This document shows positions 33,928 through 42,936 of a stretch of DNA of 64,000 bases, piece after piece; within the stretch, counting starts at the first letter, position 1, and each line of letters opens with the position of its first letter. This DNA is from Pseudonocardia sp. DSM 110487. GTDB taxonomy: Bacteria; Actinomycetota; Actinomycetes; Mycobacteriales; Pseudonocardiaceae. Both the position numbers and the translations under genes were made by a program. The stretch is taken from positions 6,138,001-6,202,000 of the forward strand of contig NZ_CP080521.1 of assembly GCF_019468565.1 (NCBI RefSeq). The letters run 5' to 3'. Under the pieces are notes generated by a model. It saw only the letters and a program-made list of their open reading frames with translations. It was not told the DNA's origin and did no database searches.

Positions 33928-34912
33928 CCTCGAGCACGATCTTGCCGACGTGCGCGTTGCGGGCGAGCTCGGCCTGCGCCGCGAGCGCCATGGTCCAGTC
34001 CAACGTCCGATCGATGATGGGCCGGAGCACCTCGGCAGCTCCGTCCAGGTCGATGCCCGCGCGCAGTGCCGCGACGAGGTCGGCCTTCTCGGCCAGGGTG
34101 CGGGTCCGGAACGTGACACCGATCAGCTCGAGGCGCTTGCGCGCGAGTTCCTCCAAGTCGAGCACGCCCTCGGCGCCGCCCAGCCGTCCCACCCCGACGA
34201 TTCGCCCCTTGATCGCGGCAGCCCGGATGTTCGCGGCGAGGTAGGGCCCTCCGACGTGGTCGACGATGACGTCCACGCCGGCGCCGCCGGTCGCTTCGAG
34301 GACGCGGTCGGCGAAGTCCCGCTCCGAGGTGTCGATCAGCTCGTCGAGGCCGAGCTTCTCCACGGCCCCGGCCTTGGCCGCGGACCGGCTGGTGCCGAAG
34401 ATCTTCCCGGCACCCAGACACCGGGCGACCTGAACGGCCTGGGTACCGACCCCTGCCGTCACGGCGTGCACGAGGACCGTCTCCCCGGGGGCCATTCGAG
34501 CGGCGGTGGCGAGGGCGTTGTGCTCGGTCATCAGGCCGGCCACGGCCGCCGCCCCCTCGACATAGGACCACGCGGGCGGGATCGGAATCGCCATCGCCGC
34601 CGGGAGGACGATCTCCTCGGCCAGCCCGCCCGACACCATCGCCATCACCCGGTCGCCCGGTGCGATCCCCTGCACGTCCCCGCCGACGGCGACCACGTCA
34701 CCGGCAGCGTCCATGCCCGCGATCGCGGGTCCACCGCGCGAGCCGGCGGCGACGTAGCGGCCTGCCCTGGCGAGCAGGTCCGCCCGGTTCACCGACGCCG
34801 CACGTACACGCAGTCGCACGTCCGTGGGGCCGACGCTCGGCGCGTCGACCTCACCCATCTCCAGCGTGGCCTCGCCGTCCACCGGCTTGATCAACATTGC
34901 TCGCACCGCCAT
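33914..34912 (-). CDS. Quinone-oxidoreductase-type zinc-binding dehydrogenase
   Basis: 332 residues of the medium-chain NADPH:quinone reductase family. The N-terminal domain has SVNRADLLARAGRYVA and GMDAAGDVVAVGGDVQG, and the cofactor domain VHAVTAGVGTQAVQVARCLG and DVIVDHVGGPYLAANI. ATG 34912 is seven bases after the methionine aminopeptidase stop, so the two are read together on the minus strand. The substrate is unknown. Confidence 0.85.
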   Translation of the reverse strand: MAVRAMLIKPVDGEATLEMGEVDAPSVGPTDVRLRVRAASVNRADLLARAGRYVAAGSRGGPAIAGMDAAGDVVAVGGDVQGIAPGDRVMAMVSGGLAEEIVLPAAMAIPIPPAWSYVEGAAAVAGLMTEHNALATAARMAPGETVLVHAVTAGVGTQAVQVARCLGAGKIFGTSRSAAKAGAVEKLGLDELIDTSERDFADRVLEATGGAGVDVIVDHVGGPYLAANIRAAAIKGRIVGVGRLGGAEGVLDLEELARKRLELIGVTFRTRTLAEKADLVAALRAGIDLDGAAEVLRPIIDRTLDWTMALAAQAELARNAHVGKIVLEVTSR

Positions 34913-34919
34913 GCAACTG

Positions 34920-35705
34920 TCATACAGGGCCGTGTTCCGCCTCGCGCCGGGTGAGCACCACAGGGCCGTCCTCGGTGACGGCCACGGTGTGCTCGGAGTG
35001 GGCCGTGCGCGAGCCGTCGGCCGACCGGATGGTCCAACCATCGGCGTCGTAGATGATCCGGTCGGTCGTACGCGCGAACCAGGGTTCGAGCGCGAGGGTC
35101 AACCCCGGCCGCAGCTTCAGGCCGCGGCCCGCCCAGCCCTTGTTGGGAACGTGGAGCTCCTCGTGCATGGTGCGACCGATGCCGTGACCACCGAACTCGG
35201 CGTTGACCGGATAGCCGTAGTCGCGGGCCACCGCCCAGATCGCCGCCGAGATGTCACCCAGGCGGTTGCCCGGACGTGCCACCTCGATCGCCGCCTCCAA
35301 CGCCTCCTCGGTGGCACGGATGATCCGCAGGTCCTCCTCGGCAGCGGTGCCGACGACGATCGTGCGGGCCGAGTCGGCCACCCAGCCGTCGATGCCGACC
35401 GCGAGGTCCGCGCTGAGCACGTCCCCGTCGCGCAGCGTGTAGTCGTGGGGCAAGCCGTGCAGGACGGCGTCGTTGACGGACAGGCAGATCACGTTGCGGA
35501 ACGAGCCCTTGCCGAAGGACGGAGCGTAGTCCCAGTAGCACGACTCCGCCCCGCGCCGTTTGATCATGCCGCGCACGTGGTGTTCCAGGTCCAGGAGGTT
35601 GACGCCCACGTCGGCGAGCCGGCCGACCTCGGTGAGCACCTCGGCGACGAATCGCCCGGCGACATGCATGCGCTGGATCTCCGCAGGTGTCTTCAGTTCG
35701 ATCAC
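34920..35705 (-). CDS. map: Methionine aminopeptidase, type I
   Basis: 261 residues. It removes the initiator Met from new proteins. All five metal ligands are recognisable: the two Asp in SADLAVGIDGWVADSART, His in FGGHGIGRTMHEE, Glu in LALEPWF, and Glu in TAHSEHTVAV. The catalytic region GLPHDYTLRDGDVLS is also intact. There is no N-terminal zinc-finger extension. It is the first gene of a two-gene unit, and two matching palindromes lie in its promoter region. Actinomycetes usually carry another map near the ribosomal genes; this looks like a regulated paralogue. Confidence 0.92.
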   Translation of the reverse strand: MIELKTPAEIQRMHVAGRFVAEVLTEVGRLADVGVNLLDLEHHVRGMIKRRGAESCYWDYAPSFGKGSFRNVICLSVNDAVLHGLPHDYTLRDGDVLSADLAVGIDGWVADSARTIVVGTAAEEDLRIIRATEEALEAAIEVARPGNRLGDISAAIWAVARDYGYPVNAEFGGHGIGRTMHEELHVPNKGWAGRGLKLRPGLTLALEPWFARTTDRIIYDADGWTIRSADGSRTAHSEHTVAVTEDGPVVLTRREAEHGPV

Positions 35706-35728
35706 GAATACCTCGCGTCATGGGTACT

Positions 35729-35742
35729 GGTATTTCTATACC
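35729..35742. promoter_or_regulatory. Operator-like palindrome 1 upstream of map
   Basis: GGTAT-TTCT-ATACC is an inverted repeat with 5-base arms, 24 bases upstream of the map start. It is AT-rich in a GC-rich setting. The GT...AC symmetry resembles GntR-family sites. Confidence 0.6.
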
Positions 35743-35761
35743 GGCACCGTAGCACGCACCT

Positions 35762-35775
35762 GGTATAGAAATACC
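35762..35775. promoter_or_regulatory. Operator-like palindrome 2 upstream of map
   Basis: GGTAT-AGAA-ATACC is the exact reverse complement of palindrome 1, starting 33 bases further upstream (about three helical turns). The pair probably binds a dimeric repressor cooperatively; no regulator gene is adjacent. Confidence 0.6.
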
Positions 35776-35794
35776 AACCCGGCTCGCCGGCCGA

Positions 35795-37873
35795 TCAGCG
35801 GGCGGACCGGGCCTGGATGGCGGTGATCGCGACGGTGTTGACGATGTCGGTGACGGTCGCGCCGCGGGACAGGTCGTTCACCGGCCGCGCCAGGCCCTGC
35901 AGCACCGGCCCGATCGCCACCGCGCCCGCGCTGCGCTGCACGGCCTTGTAGGTGTTGTTGCCCGTGTTGAGGTCCGGGAAGACCAGCACCGTGGCGCGGC
36001 CCGCGACCGCGCTCCCGGGCAGCTTGGTGCGCGCCACCCCGGGGTCGACGGCGGCGTCGTACTGGATCGGACCCTCGACCGGCAGCTCGGGCGCACGTTC
36101 ACGCACGAGCGCCGTGGCGCGTCGCACGTGCTCGACGTCGCTGCCGGCACCCGACTCGCCCGTCGAGTACGACAGCATCGCGACCCGGGGCTCGATCCCG
36201 AACAGGCCGGCCGTACCGGCGGCGGAGATCGCGATGTCGGCGAGCTGCTCGGCCGTCGGGTTGGGCACGACCGCGCAGTCGGCGTAGGCCAGCACCCGAT
36301 CGGACAGGCACATGAGGAAGGCACTCGACACCAGCGATACCCCCGGTGCGGTCCGGATCACCTCGAACGCCGGCCGGATGGTGTGGGCCGTTGTGTGCGC
36401 GGCACCGGACACGAGGCCGTCGGCGCGGCCCTGGTGCACCATCATCGTCCCGAAGTAGGTCGGGTCGGCCATCAGGTCGAGCGCCACCGGCACCGCCACG
36501 CCGCGGTGCCGGCGCAGATCGGCGTACACGCGGGCGAACGGCTCCCGCCACGGCGAGGTCACCGGGTCGACGCACCGGGCCGCCGAGACGTCCACCCCCA
36601 GCGCGGTGGCCCGTGCGCGCACCTCGTCCTCCCGACCGAGCAGCGTGAGGTCGGCGACGCCCCGCAGCAGCAGCTGCTCGGCGGCCTGCAGGATCCGGTC
36701 GTCCTCGCTCTCGGGCAGCACGATGTGCCGCCGGTCGGCGCGCGCCCGCTCCAGCAGCTGCTGCTGGAACATCAGCGGGGTCGTCCGCGTCGGGCGGGTG
36801 ACGGCGAGCTGCTCGCGTAGCCGCTCGTGGTCGACGTGGTCCTCGAACAGGGCGATGGCCGTGGCGATCTTGCGCGCGCTGTCGACGCCGATCGCGCCGC
36901 GCACCTCGCGGACGGCCGCGGCCGTCTCGTACGTGTCGGCGTCGACCGCCAGGATCGGGATGCCGGCGACGTCGAACCCGGGGGCCAGCCGGCGGACCGG
37001 CGCGGCGACCATCCCGCCCGAGAGCAGCAACCCGGCCACCGACGGGTATCCGGCGGACGCGCCCGCGGCCAAGATCCCCGCGACGATGTCGGCGCGGTCC
37101 CCAGGGGTGATCACCAGGTCCCCTTCGGCGATGCGGTCGAGGAAGGCCGGGAGGCCCATCGCCCCGACGATGACCCGCGCGACCTCGCGCGGGGCGGCCG
37201 GGGCGACGACCGACCGGGCGCCCAGCCGGTCGGCGATCTCCGCGACCGTCGGCGCCGCCAGCAGCGGTACCTCGGGCAGCACACCCCATGGCAGCTCCCC
37301 CACCGCCGCGGGCATCCCGCCCCGCACCGCGTCCAACTGGTCGCCACCGACGCGGTTGCAGACCACGCCCAGCACCGCGCACCCACGATCGGCGAGCACC
37401 GCGACACCCTGGTGGGCCGCCTCGAGCACCTGGCCGGCGGAGCGAGCGCGCCCGCCGACCACCAGCAGGACGGGCGCGGCGAGGTTGCGCGCCGCGTCGA
37501 CGTTGAGGTCCAGCTCGACGAGCGGCGATGCGGACGTGAAGTCGCTGCCCTCCAGCAGCACGACGTCGGCTCCCGCACCCACGCGCGCGCACCCGTCCAG
37601 CACGCGGGCCAGCAGGCGCTCGTACCCGTCCCGCCGGTCCGCATCGTGCAGGTCGTCGGCGGTGAGCGCGAACGAGCTGGAGTACGCCTGCGGCAGCGCG
37701 TACCGGCGACGGACGAGCTCGACGTCGGGGTCCGGCGGGTCGGCGGCGGCGACCAGCGGCCGGAACAGCGCCAGCCGTCCGGCGTGCCGCGACAGCACCT
37801 CCGCCAGCCCGAGCACCACGGCCGACTTGCCGGTGCCGGCCTCCATCGCCATGACGTACACGTGCCGGGTCAC
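35795..37873 (-). CDS. pta: Phosphate acetyltransferase
   Basis: About 692 residues, the long form of Pta, which interconverts acetyl-CoA and acetyl phosphate. The N-terminal P-loop BioD-like domain starts VYVMAMEAGTGKSAVVLGLA; a central DRTGG domain contains EGDLVITPGDRADI; the C-terminal catalytic PTA domain has HIVLPESEDDRILQAAEQLL, GRADGLVSGAAHTTAHTIRP, VFPDLNTGNNTYKAVQR and RPVNDLSRG. GTG 37873 is placed directly before the first strand; an in-frame ATG at 37924 adds 17 Arg-rich residues. No acetate kinase gene (ackA) is next to it, unlike the usual arrangement. Confidence 0.9.
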   Translation of the reverse strand: MTRHVYVMAMEAGTGKSAVVLGLAEVLSRHAGRLALFRPLVAAADPPDPDVELVRRRYALPQAYSSSFALTADDLHDADRRDGYERLLARVLDGCARVGAGADVVLLEGSDFTSASPLVELDLNVDAARNLAAPVLLVVGGRARSAGQVLEAAHQGVAVLADRGCAVLGVVCNRVGGDQLDAVRGGMPAAVGELPWGVLPEVPLLAAPTVAEIADRLGARSVVAPAAPREVARVIVGAMGLPAFLDRIAEGDLVITPGDRADIVAGILAAGASAGYPSVAGLLLSGGMVAAPVRRLAPGFDVAGIPILAVDADTYETAAAVREVRGAIGVDSARKIATAIALFEDHVDHERLREQLAVTRPTRTTPLMFQQQLLERARADRRHIVLPESEDDRILQAAEQLLLRGVADLTLLGREDEVRARATALGVDVSAARCVDPVTSPWREPFARVYADLRRHRGVAVPVALDLMADPTYFGTMMVHQGRADGLVSGAAHTTAHTIRPAFEVIRTAPGVSLVSSAFLMCLSDRVLAYADCAVVPNPTAEQLADIAISAAGTAGLFGIEPRVAMLSYSTGESGAGSDVEHVRRATALVRERAPELPVEGPIQYDAAVDPGVARTKLPGSAVAGRATVLVFPDLNTGNNTYKAVQRSAGAVAIGPVLQGLARPVNDLSRGATVTDIVNTVAITAIQARSAR

Positions 37874-37920
37874 GCGACCATCTTCGACGGCCCGGCGACG
37901 GACCGCCCGGCGCGGCCCGC

Positions 37921-38817
37921 TCACGCCGAGTGGGCGCCCCCATGAGTCCGCTCTCCTGCGGCGAGATCCCGTACGTAGTCGCGCAGAGTGCGAGGCCGAC
38001 GTCCGAGGATGGTCTCGAGTACCAGCCCGTTGCCGCCGTGCTCGTGCTCGTCGTAGGAGCGGAACACCTCGGCGAACAGAGCCAGCTGCTGCGCGTCGAA
38101 GCGGCTCCCGGCCACCGCGGCCCAGCTGTCGAAGTTCAGAGCGGTGGCGCGCACCGGTCGGCCGAGGATCTCACTGATCACGGCTACGACCTCGTGGCGG
38201 TCGAGCATCTCACCGCTGCACAGCTCGAATGTCCCGTAGTCCAAGCGGTCCTCGGTGAGCGCGATCGCGGCGACCTCGGCGACGTCGCGATAATCCACCC
38301 GTGCGATCCGCGCGGTGTTCGAGTAGGGCTCGGCGAGCTCGCCGCGTTCGAGTACGCCCGGCCACACGAGGCCGATGTTCTGGTACAGCGTCACCGGCTG
38401 CAGCACGGCGAAGGTCAGTCCGGACCGGAACAGGGCGTCTTCGACGGGCCGCTTGGAGACGTGGTTCTCCAGCCGGTCGGATGGGTGCGCCACCCCGGAG
38501 AACACGACCTTCCCGACACCGCCGCGCTGTGCCGCGGCGACGACTTCGAGTCCGAGCTGTGCCTCGTCGGCGACGAAGGCCGGTCCGATGTGGAAGACGG
38601 CGTCGACGCCGCGCACTGCCTCGTCGAGGCTGTCGGGATCCCGCAGATCGCCGTGCACGACCTCGACGGCGCCGTTCTTCTGCGCGGTTGCGGCCTGGTC
38701 CTCGCTGCGGACCAGGCCGCGGACGACCGCGCTGCGCCGGGCGAGCTCGGGCACCACGAGACCGGCGATCCGTCCGGCGGCGCCGACTACGAGAACCGTC
38801 GGGTTCGTCGTTGTCAC
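37921..38817 (-). CDS. NmrA-like NAD(P)-binding protein
   Basis: 298 residues of the atypical SDR/NmrA group. The N-terminal TVLVVGAAGRIAGLVVPELA is the dinucleotide motif, followed by GDLRDPDSLDEAVRGVDAVF and VVFSGVAHPSDRLENHVSKR. It lacks the Tyr-x-x-x-Lys catalytic pair, so it is either a redox sensor or an azoreductase/quinone reductase-like enzyme. GTG 38817 has GGAG five bases upstream, with a 12-base palindrome over the ribosome-binding site. It is divergent from a LysR regulator that probably controls it. Confidence 0.82.
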   Translation of the reverse strand: MTTTNPTVLVVGAAGRIAGLVVPELARRSAVVRGLVRSEDQAATAQKNGAVEVVHGDLRDPDSLDEAVRGVDAVFHIGPAFVADEAQLGLEVVAAAQRGGVGKVVFSGVAHPSDRLENHVSKRPVEDALFRSGLTFAVLQPVTLYQNIGLVWPGVLERGELAEPYSNTARIARVDYRDVAEVAAIALTEDRLDYGTFELCSGEMLDRHEVVAVISEILGRPVRATALNFDSWAAVAGSRFDAQQLALFAEVFRSYDEHEHGGNGLVLETILGRRPRTLRDYVRDLAAGERTHGGAHSA

Positions 38818-38824
38818 GCTTACT

Positions 38825-38836
38825 CCAAGATCTTGG
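38825..38836. promoter_or_regulatory. Palindrome in the NmrA/LysR intergenic region
   Basis: CCAAGATCTTGG is a perfect 12-base palindrome, eight bases upstream of the NmrA-like start and overlapping its ribosome-binding site. It is a candidate site for the divergent LysR regulator. Confidence 0.4.
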
Positions 38837-38936
38837 GTGAGATGCACACCCCGAGCAGACCGCGGGAAGACAACCGGACCAAGGGGCGGTTCACTCTGAC
38901 TGTCATCAGCGATCGTGATGAGTCGGAGGAGCCCTG

Positions 38937-39815
38937 GTGGAGCTGCGCCAGCTGCGGTACTTCGCGGCGGTCGCGGACGCCGGCACGTTCGTGCGCGCCG
39001 CCGAGCGGCTGCACATCGGGCAGCCGGCGGTGAGCCAGCAGCTCGCCCGGCTGGAACGCGAGCTCGGCGTGCGGTTGTTCGATCGCTCCACCCGGCACGT
39101 CCGGCTGACGTCGGCCGGGGAGCGGCTGCTGCCGGAAGCACGGGCCGTGCTGGCGGCAGCGGACCGGGTACGGGCCGTCGCCGACGACGTCGCGCACGAG
39201 ACCGAGGCGGTACTCCGGCTGGGCAGCAGCCACGGCCTCGGGGATCGGCTGTACCGGATGCTCGACGAGCTTGCCGTGCTCGCGCCCGGGGTGTCAGTAC
39301 GGCTGACCCGGGCCAGGCAGGAGCAGCGGCTGGCCGCGGTGCGTGCGGGGGACCTGGACGCGGCGTTCGTGCGGGTGCTGGAGTCGGCGCCCGGTCTGGA
39401 GCTGGTGCCGATCTGGCGGGAAGGGCTCGTGGTGGCGCTGCCCGAGCAGCATCCGCTCGCCGCGGCCGACACCGTGCACGTGGAACAGCTCGGCGATCTG
39501 CCGGTGCGCCTCGCGCCCGCCCGGAACAACCCGCCGTTCCACGCGATGATCACCGCGGCCCTGCGGGACGCGGGCGTCGATCCGCCGGCCGGACCGCCGT
39601 TCACGACGTTGCAGGACACCCTTGCCGAGATCGGTGCCGCGCCGCCGTCGTGGACGGTCTTCTACCACCGGGCGGAGCTCCCGGTGGTACGGCGGGTGGC
39701 GTTGCGGCCGCTCGCCGACCTCACGTTGCCGATCTCGCTCGCCGTTCTGCCCGGTGTCCCGTCCCCGCAGCTGCGGATGCTGCTCGCCGCCTGCGCCCGC
39801 GTCGCCGCCTATTGA
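38937..39815 (+). CDS. LysR-family transcriptional regulator
   Basis: 292 residues. The N-terminal winged helix reads VELRQLRYFAAVADAGTFVR and RLHIGQPAVSQQLARLEREL. The effector-binding domain follows from about residue 90, with LTRARQEQRLAAVRAGDLDA. GTG 38937 is preceded by GGAGGAG at seven bases. It is divergent from the NmrA-like gene and would regulate it in response to a small molecule that cannot be named. Confidence 0.9.
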   Translation: MELRQLRYFAAVADAGTFVRAAERLHIGQPAVSQQLARLERELGVRLFDRSTRHVRLTSAGERLLPEARAVLAAADRVRAVADDVAHETEAVLRLGSSHGLGDRLYRMLDELAVLAPGVSVRLTRARQEQRLAAVRAGDLDAAFVRVLESAPGLELVPIWREGLVVALPEQHPLAAADTVHVEQLGDLPVRLAPARNNPPFHAMITAALRDAGVDPPAGPPFTTLQDTLAEIGAAPPSWTVFYHRAELPVVRRVALRPLADLTLPISLAVLPGVPSPQLRMLLAACARVAAY

Positions 39816-39829
39816 GCGGGCACCGAGAC

Positions 39830-40090
39830 TCAGCGCAGCAGGCCGTGCTCCCACGCCCACCCGGCGATCTCGACACGATTGCGCAGACCCAGCTTGGTCT
39901 GGACGCGGTTGAGGTGGGTCTTCACCGTGCTGAGCGCGAGGTGCATGTCCGCGGCCACCTCGCTGTTGGTCCACCCGCGGGCGCCCCGCACGACGACGTT
40001 GCGCTCCTGCTCACTGAGCATCCCGGCCGCAACGGGGTCGAGCGGTCGCCCTGCGATGAAGTGCTCCAGCAGCCGCACCGTGATCGGTCC
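39830..40090 (-). pseudogene. C-terminal stump of a NarL/LuxR-type response regulator
   Basis: The minus strand encodes LLEHFIAGRPLDPVAAGMLS, then the LuxR helix-turn-helix: ERNVVVRGARGWTNSEVAAD and LALSTVKTHLNRVQTKLGLR, ending AWEHGLLR. This is the DNA-binding domain plus a piece of linker. The receiver domain is missing: upstream of about 40090 the reading frame has no homology, and instead the plus strand carries part of an ABC ATPase. The gene was cut by a rearrangement at about 40090-40117. Confidence 0.72.
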
Positions 40091-40116
40091 GCGACGACGG
40101 CGAACCGGTCGACGAG

Positions 40117-40446
40117 GTCGACGAACCCACCAACCATCTCGACATCCGCCACCAGCTCGACCTGCTCGAACTTCTGCGTTCACTCGATGTCACCTGCGTC
40201 ATCGCACTCCACGACCTCAACCTCGCCGCCCGATACTGCGACCACCTCCTCGTCCTCGACCACGGACGCGTCGCCGCCGCAGGAGCCCCGTCCACAGTGC
40301 TCACCCCAGACCTCGTGAGAACCGTCTACGAAGTCGACGCCCTCATCGACCACGAGCCGACGAGCGGAGCAATCCGCATCACTTATCAGAGCACCAGTGG
40401 TCGGACGCACACGCCGGCCGGTGCTCCGGCCGCGCCGAGGCGCTGA
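40117..40446 (+). pseudogene. C-terminal stump of a siderophore-type (FecE-like) ABC ATPase
   Basis: The plus strand reads DEPTNHLDIRHQLDLLELL, VTCVIALHDLNLAARYCDHL, LVLDHGRVAAAGAPSTVLTP and on to a stop at 40446. This is the Walker B end, H-loop and C-terminal region of a FecE-type ATPase. Walker A and the signature motif are gone, and there is no start codon or ribosome-binding site. It strongly resembles the intact FecE-type gene at 51021-51800 but is not a copy of it. It abuts the LuxR stump tail to tail, marking a recombination scar. Confidence 0.75.
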
Positions 40447-40638
40447 TCCTCGGACCGGACAGCGCGAACCTGTGGACCGCGGCGGGCAGGCGGCGCATCG
40501 GCCACGGCCGTACGGAGCAGCGTCGCCCCACTCGTCGCGCCCGCGGCTGCGTCCACAGTTGCCGTTCCTCAGCGACGCAACCCGCCCGCTGCGCGTCCTT
40601 AGGTTGCCCATCATGGACAGAACGCCGGGCACCAACCC

Positions 40639-42936
40639 GTGACCGTGACCACTGCCGGCCAGGCCGGGACCGCCGAGCCGACCGAGACCGATCTGCTGGT
40701 CGAGGGCATGACCTGCGGGGCGTGCGCCGCGCGCGTCGAGCGAAAGCTGCGCAAGCTCGACGGCGTGCAGGCCAACGTCAACTTCGCCACCGGACGCGCG
40801 AGCATCACGCACCCCGTCACGCTCGGCGTTGACCAGCTCGTGGCCGCCGTCGAGGGCGCCGGGTACACCGCCCGCCTCTCCGAGCCGGTCACCCGCGAAG
40901 ACCCGGCCGAGGCGGCCCACGAGCGGGACCTCGCGGCGCTGCGGCAGCGGCTGGCCGCCTGCGCCACGCTCTCCCTACCGGTGGTCGTGCTGTCCATGGT
41001 GCCGGCCGCGCAGTTCCCGTTCTGGCAGTGGACCGCGCTCGCCCTGACCGCGCCGGTCGCGCTATGGGGCGCGCTGCCGCTGCACCGCGCGGCACTGGTC
41101 AACCTGCGCCACGCGTCTGCGACGATGGACACCCTCGTGTCGGTCGGCACGCTCGCCGCGTTCGGCTGGTCGATCTACGCCATGTTCTTCGGCACCGCGG
41201 GCCAGGCCGGTCACGTCCACTCGCTCGACCTGTCGCTGGCCCCGAGGTACGGCGGCGGACAGGTCTACCTCGAGGTCGCCGCCGCCGTCACGACGTTCGT
41301 GCTCGCCGGCCGCTACCTGGAGGCCCGGGCGCGCCGCCGGTCCGGCGCCGCCCTGCGCGGCCTTCTCACACTCGCGGCCACCGACGCCAGGGTCCTGCGC
41401 GACGGCCAGGAACACACCGTGCCGGTCGAGCGGCTCACCGTCGGCGACGAGTTCGTGGTGCGTCCCGGCGAGAAGATCGCCACCGACGGAATCGTGGTGG
41501 ACGGATCCTGCGCCGTGGACACCGCCGCGATCACCGGGGAGCCCGCGCCTGCCGACATCGCGCCGGGCGACGACGTCGTCGGCGGGTGCATCGCGCTCGA
41601 CGGCCGCCTCGTCGTGCGCGCCACGCGCGTCGGCGCGAACACCCAGCTCGCCCGCACCGCCGCGCTCGTCGAACGGGCACAGACCCAGAAGGCGGCCGCG
41701 CAGCGCCTCGCCGATCGGATCTGCGGCGAGTTCGTGCCCGTCGTGCTCCTGTTCGCTGCCGGCACATGGGGGTTCTGGATGGGCCTCGGCGCCACCCCGC
41801 ACCACGCGTTCGCGGCCGCGGTCGCCGTCCTGATCGTCGCCTGCCCGTGCGCGCTCGGGCTCGCCACCCCGACCGCCCTGCTCGTCGGCACCGGACGCGC
41901 CGCGCAACTCGGCGTGCTCGTCACCGGACCGGCCGCGCTCGAGTCGACCCGCCGCATCGACACGATCGTGCTCGACAAGACCGGCACGGTGACCACCGGG
42001 CAGATGAACGTCATGGACGTCGTGCCGGCCGACGGCGAGCACCTCGACGAGGTGCTCGCGGTGGCCGGGGCCCTCGCCGGAACTTCGGCGCACCCGGTGG
42101 CCCAGGCGATCGCCCGGCATGCCGGCACCGGCGGCGACGCCCGCGACGTCGTCTCGCTCGATGGCCTCGGACTGCACGGCGTGGTCGACGATCGTGACGT
42201 CCTGCTCGGGAGGCTCCGCCTCCTCGAGGAGCGCGGCGCCACCGTCCCGGACGGCCTCCGGACCTCACTCGCGGACGCCGCCGCCATCGGCCACACCACG
42301 GTCCTGCTGGCCTGGGACGGGCGCGCCCGCGCCGTGGTCGTCGTCGCGGACACCGTCCGCCCGACGAGCGCCGCCGCGATCGCCGAGCTGCGCCGCCTCG
42401 GCCTGGAACCGGTGCTGCTGACCGGCGACGAACCCGGTGCCGCGCACGCCGTGGCCGACGCCGTCGGCATCACAACGGTGGTGGCCGAGGCGCTGCCCAC
42501 CGAGAAGGTGGACGTGATCGAGCGGCTGCAGGCCCAAGGCCGGGTCGTGGCGATGGTCGGCGACGGCGTCAACGACGCCGCCGCGCTCGCCCAGGCCGAC
42601 CTCGGCATCGCCATGGGCACCGGCACCGACATCGCCATGTCCGCCGCGGACATGACACTCGTGCGGGCCGACCTCACCGCGGCCGCCGACGCCGTGCGCC
42701 TATCCCGCCGCACCCTGGCCGTGATCAAGGGCAACCTCGCGTGGGCGTTCGGCTACAACATCCTCGCCCTGCCCGTCGCGGCCGCCGGGATGCTGCACCC
42801 CATGCTGGCCGGGGCGACGATGGCGGCCAGCTCCGTGCTCGTCGTGACCAACAGTCTCCGGCTCGCCCGGTTCTCACCGGCCGGCGAGCCGGGAACTCGT
42901 GATCTCACGGCGCGACCTTCTCCCCGGTCGGGGTGA
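40639..42936 (+). CDS. copA: Copper-type heavy-metal P1B-ATPase, CopA-like
   Basis: 765 residues. One N-terminal heavy-metal-associated domain carries MTCGACAARVE (Cys26, Cys29). The membrane metal site is ACPCALGLATP with Cys402 and Cys404, phosphorylation is at Asp446 in DKTGTVT, and the hinge is GDGVNDAAAL. The CPC motif with one HMA domain places it among Cu(I) exporters. GTG 40639 is the first start after the upstream pseudogenes; the ribosome-binding site is weak. The 3' end overlaps the convergent COG4315 gene by 32 bases. Confidence 0.88.
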   Translation: MTVTTAGQAGTAEPTETDLLVEGMTCGACAARVERKLRKLDGVQANVNFATGRASITHPVTLGVDQLVAAVEGAGYTARLSEPVTREDPAEAAHERDLAALRQRLAACATLSLPVVVLSMVPAAQFPFWQWTALALTAPVALWGALPLHRAALVNLRHASATMDTLVSVGTLAAFGWSIYAMFFGTAGQAGHVHSLDLSLAPRYGGGQVYLEVAAAVTTFVLAGRYLEARARRRSGAALRGLLTLAATDARVLRDGQEHTVPVERLTVGDEFVVRPGEKIATDGIVVDGSCAVDTAAITGEPAPADIAPGDDVVGGCIALDGRLVVRATRVGANTQLARTAALVERAQTQKAAAQRLADRICGEFVPVVLLFAAGTWGFWMGLGATPHHAFAAAVAVLIVACPCALGLATPTALLVGTGRAAQLGVLVTGPAALESTRRIDTIVLDKTGTVTTGQMNVMDVVPADGEHLDEVLAVAGALAGTSAHPVAQAIARHAGTGGDARDVVSLDGLGLHGVVDDRDVLLGRLRLLEERGATVPDGLRTSLADAAAIGHTTVLLAWDGRARAVVVVADTVRPTSAAAIAELRRLGLEPVLLTGDEPGAAHAVADAVGITTVVAEALPTEKVDVIERLQAQGRVVAMVGDGVNDAAALAQADLGIAMGTGTDIAMSAADMTLVRADLTAAADAVRLSRRTLAVIKGNLAWAFGYNILALPVAAAGMLHPMLAGATMAASSVLVVTNSLRLARFSPAGEPGTRDLTARPSPRSG

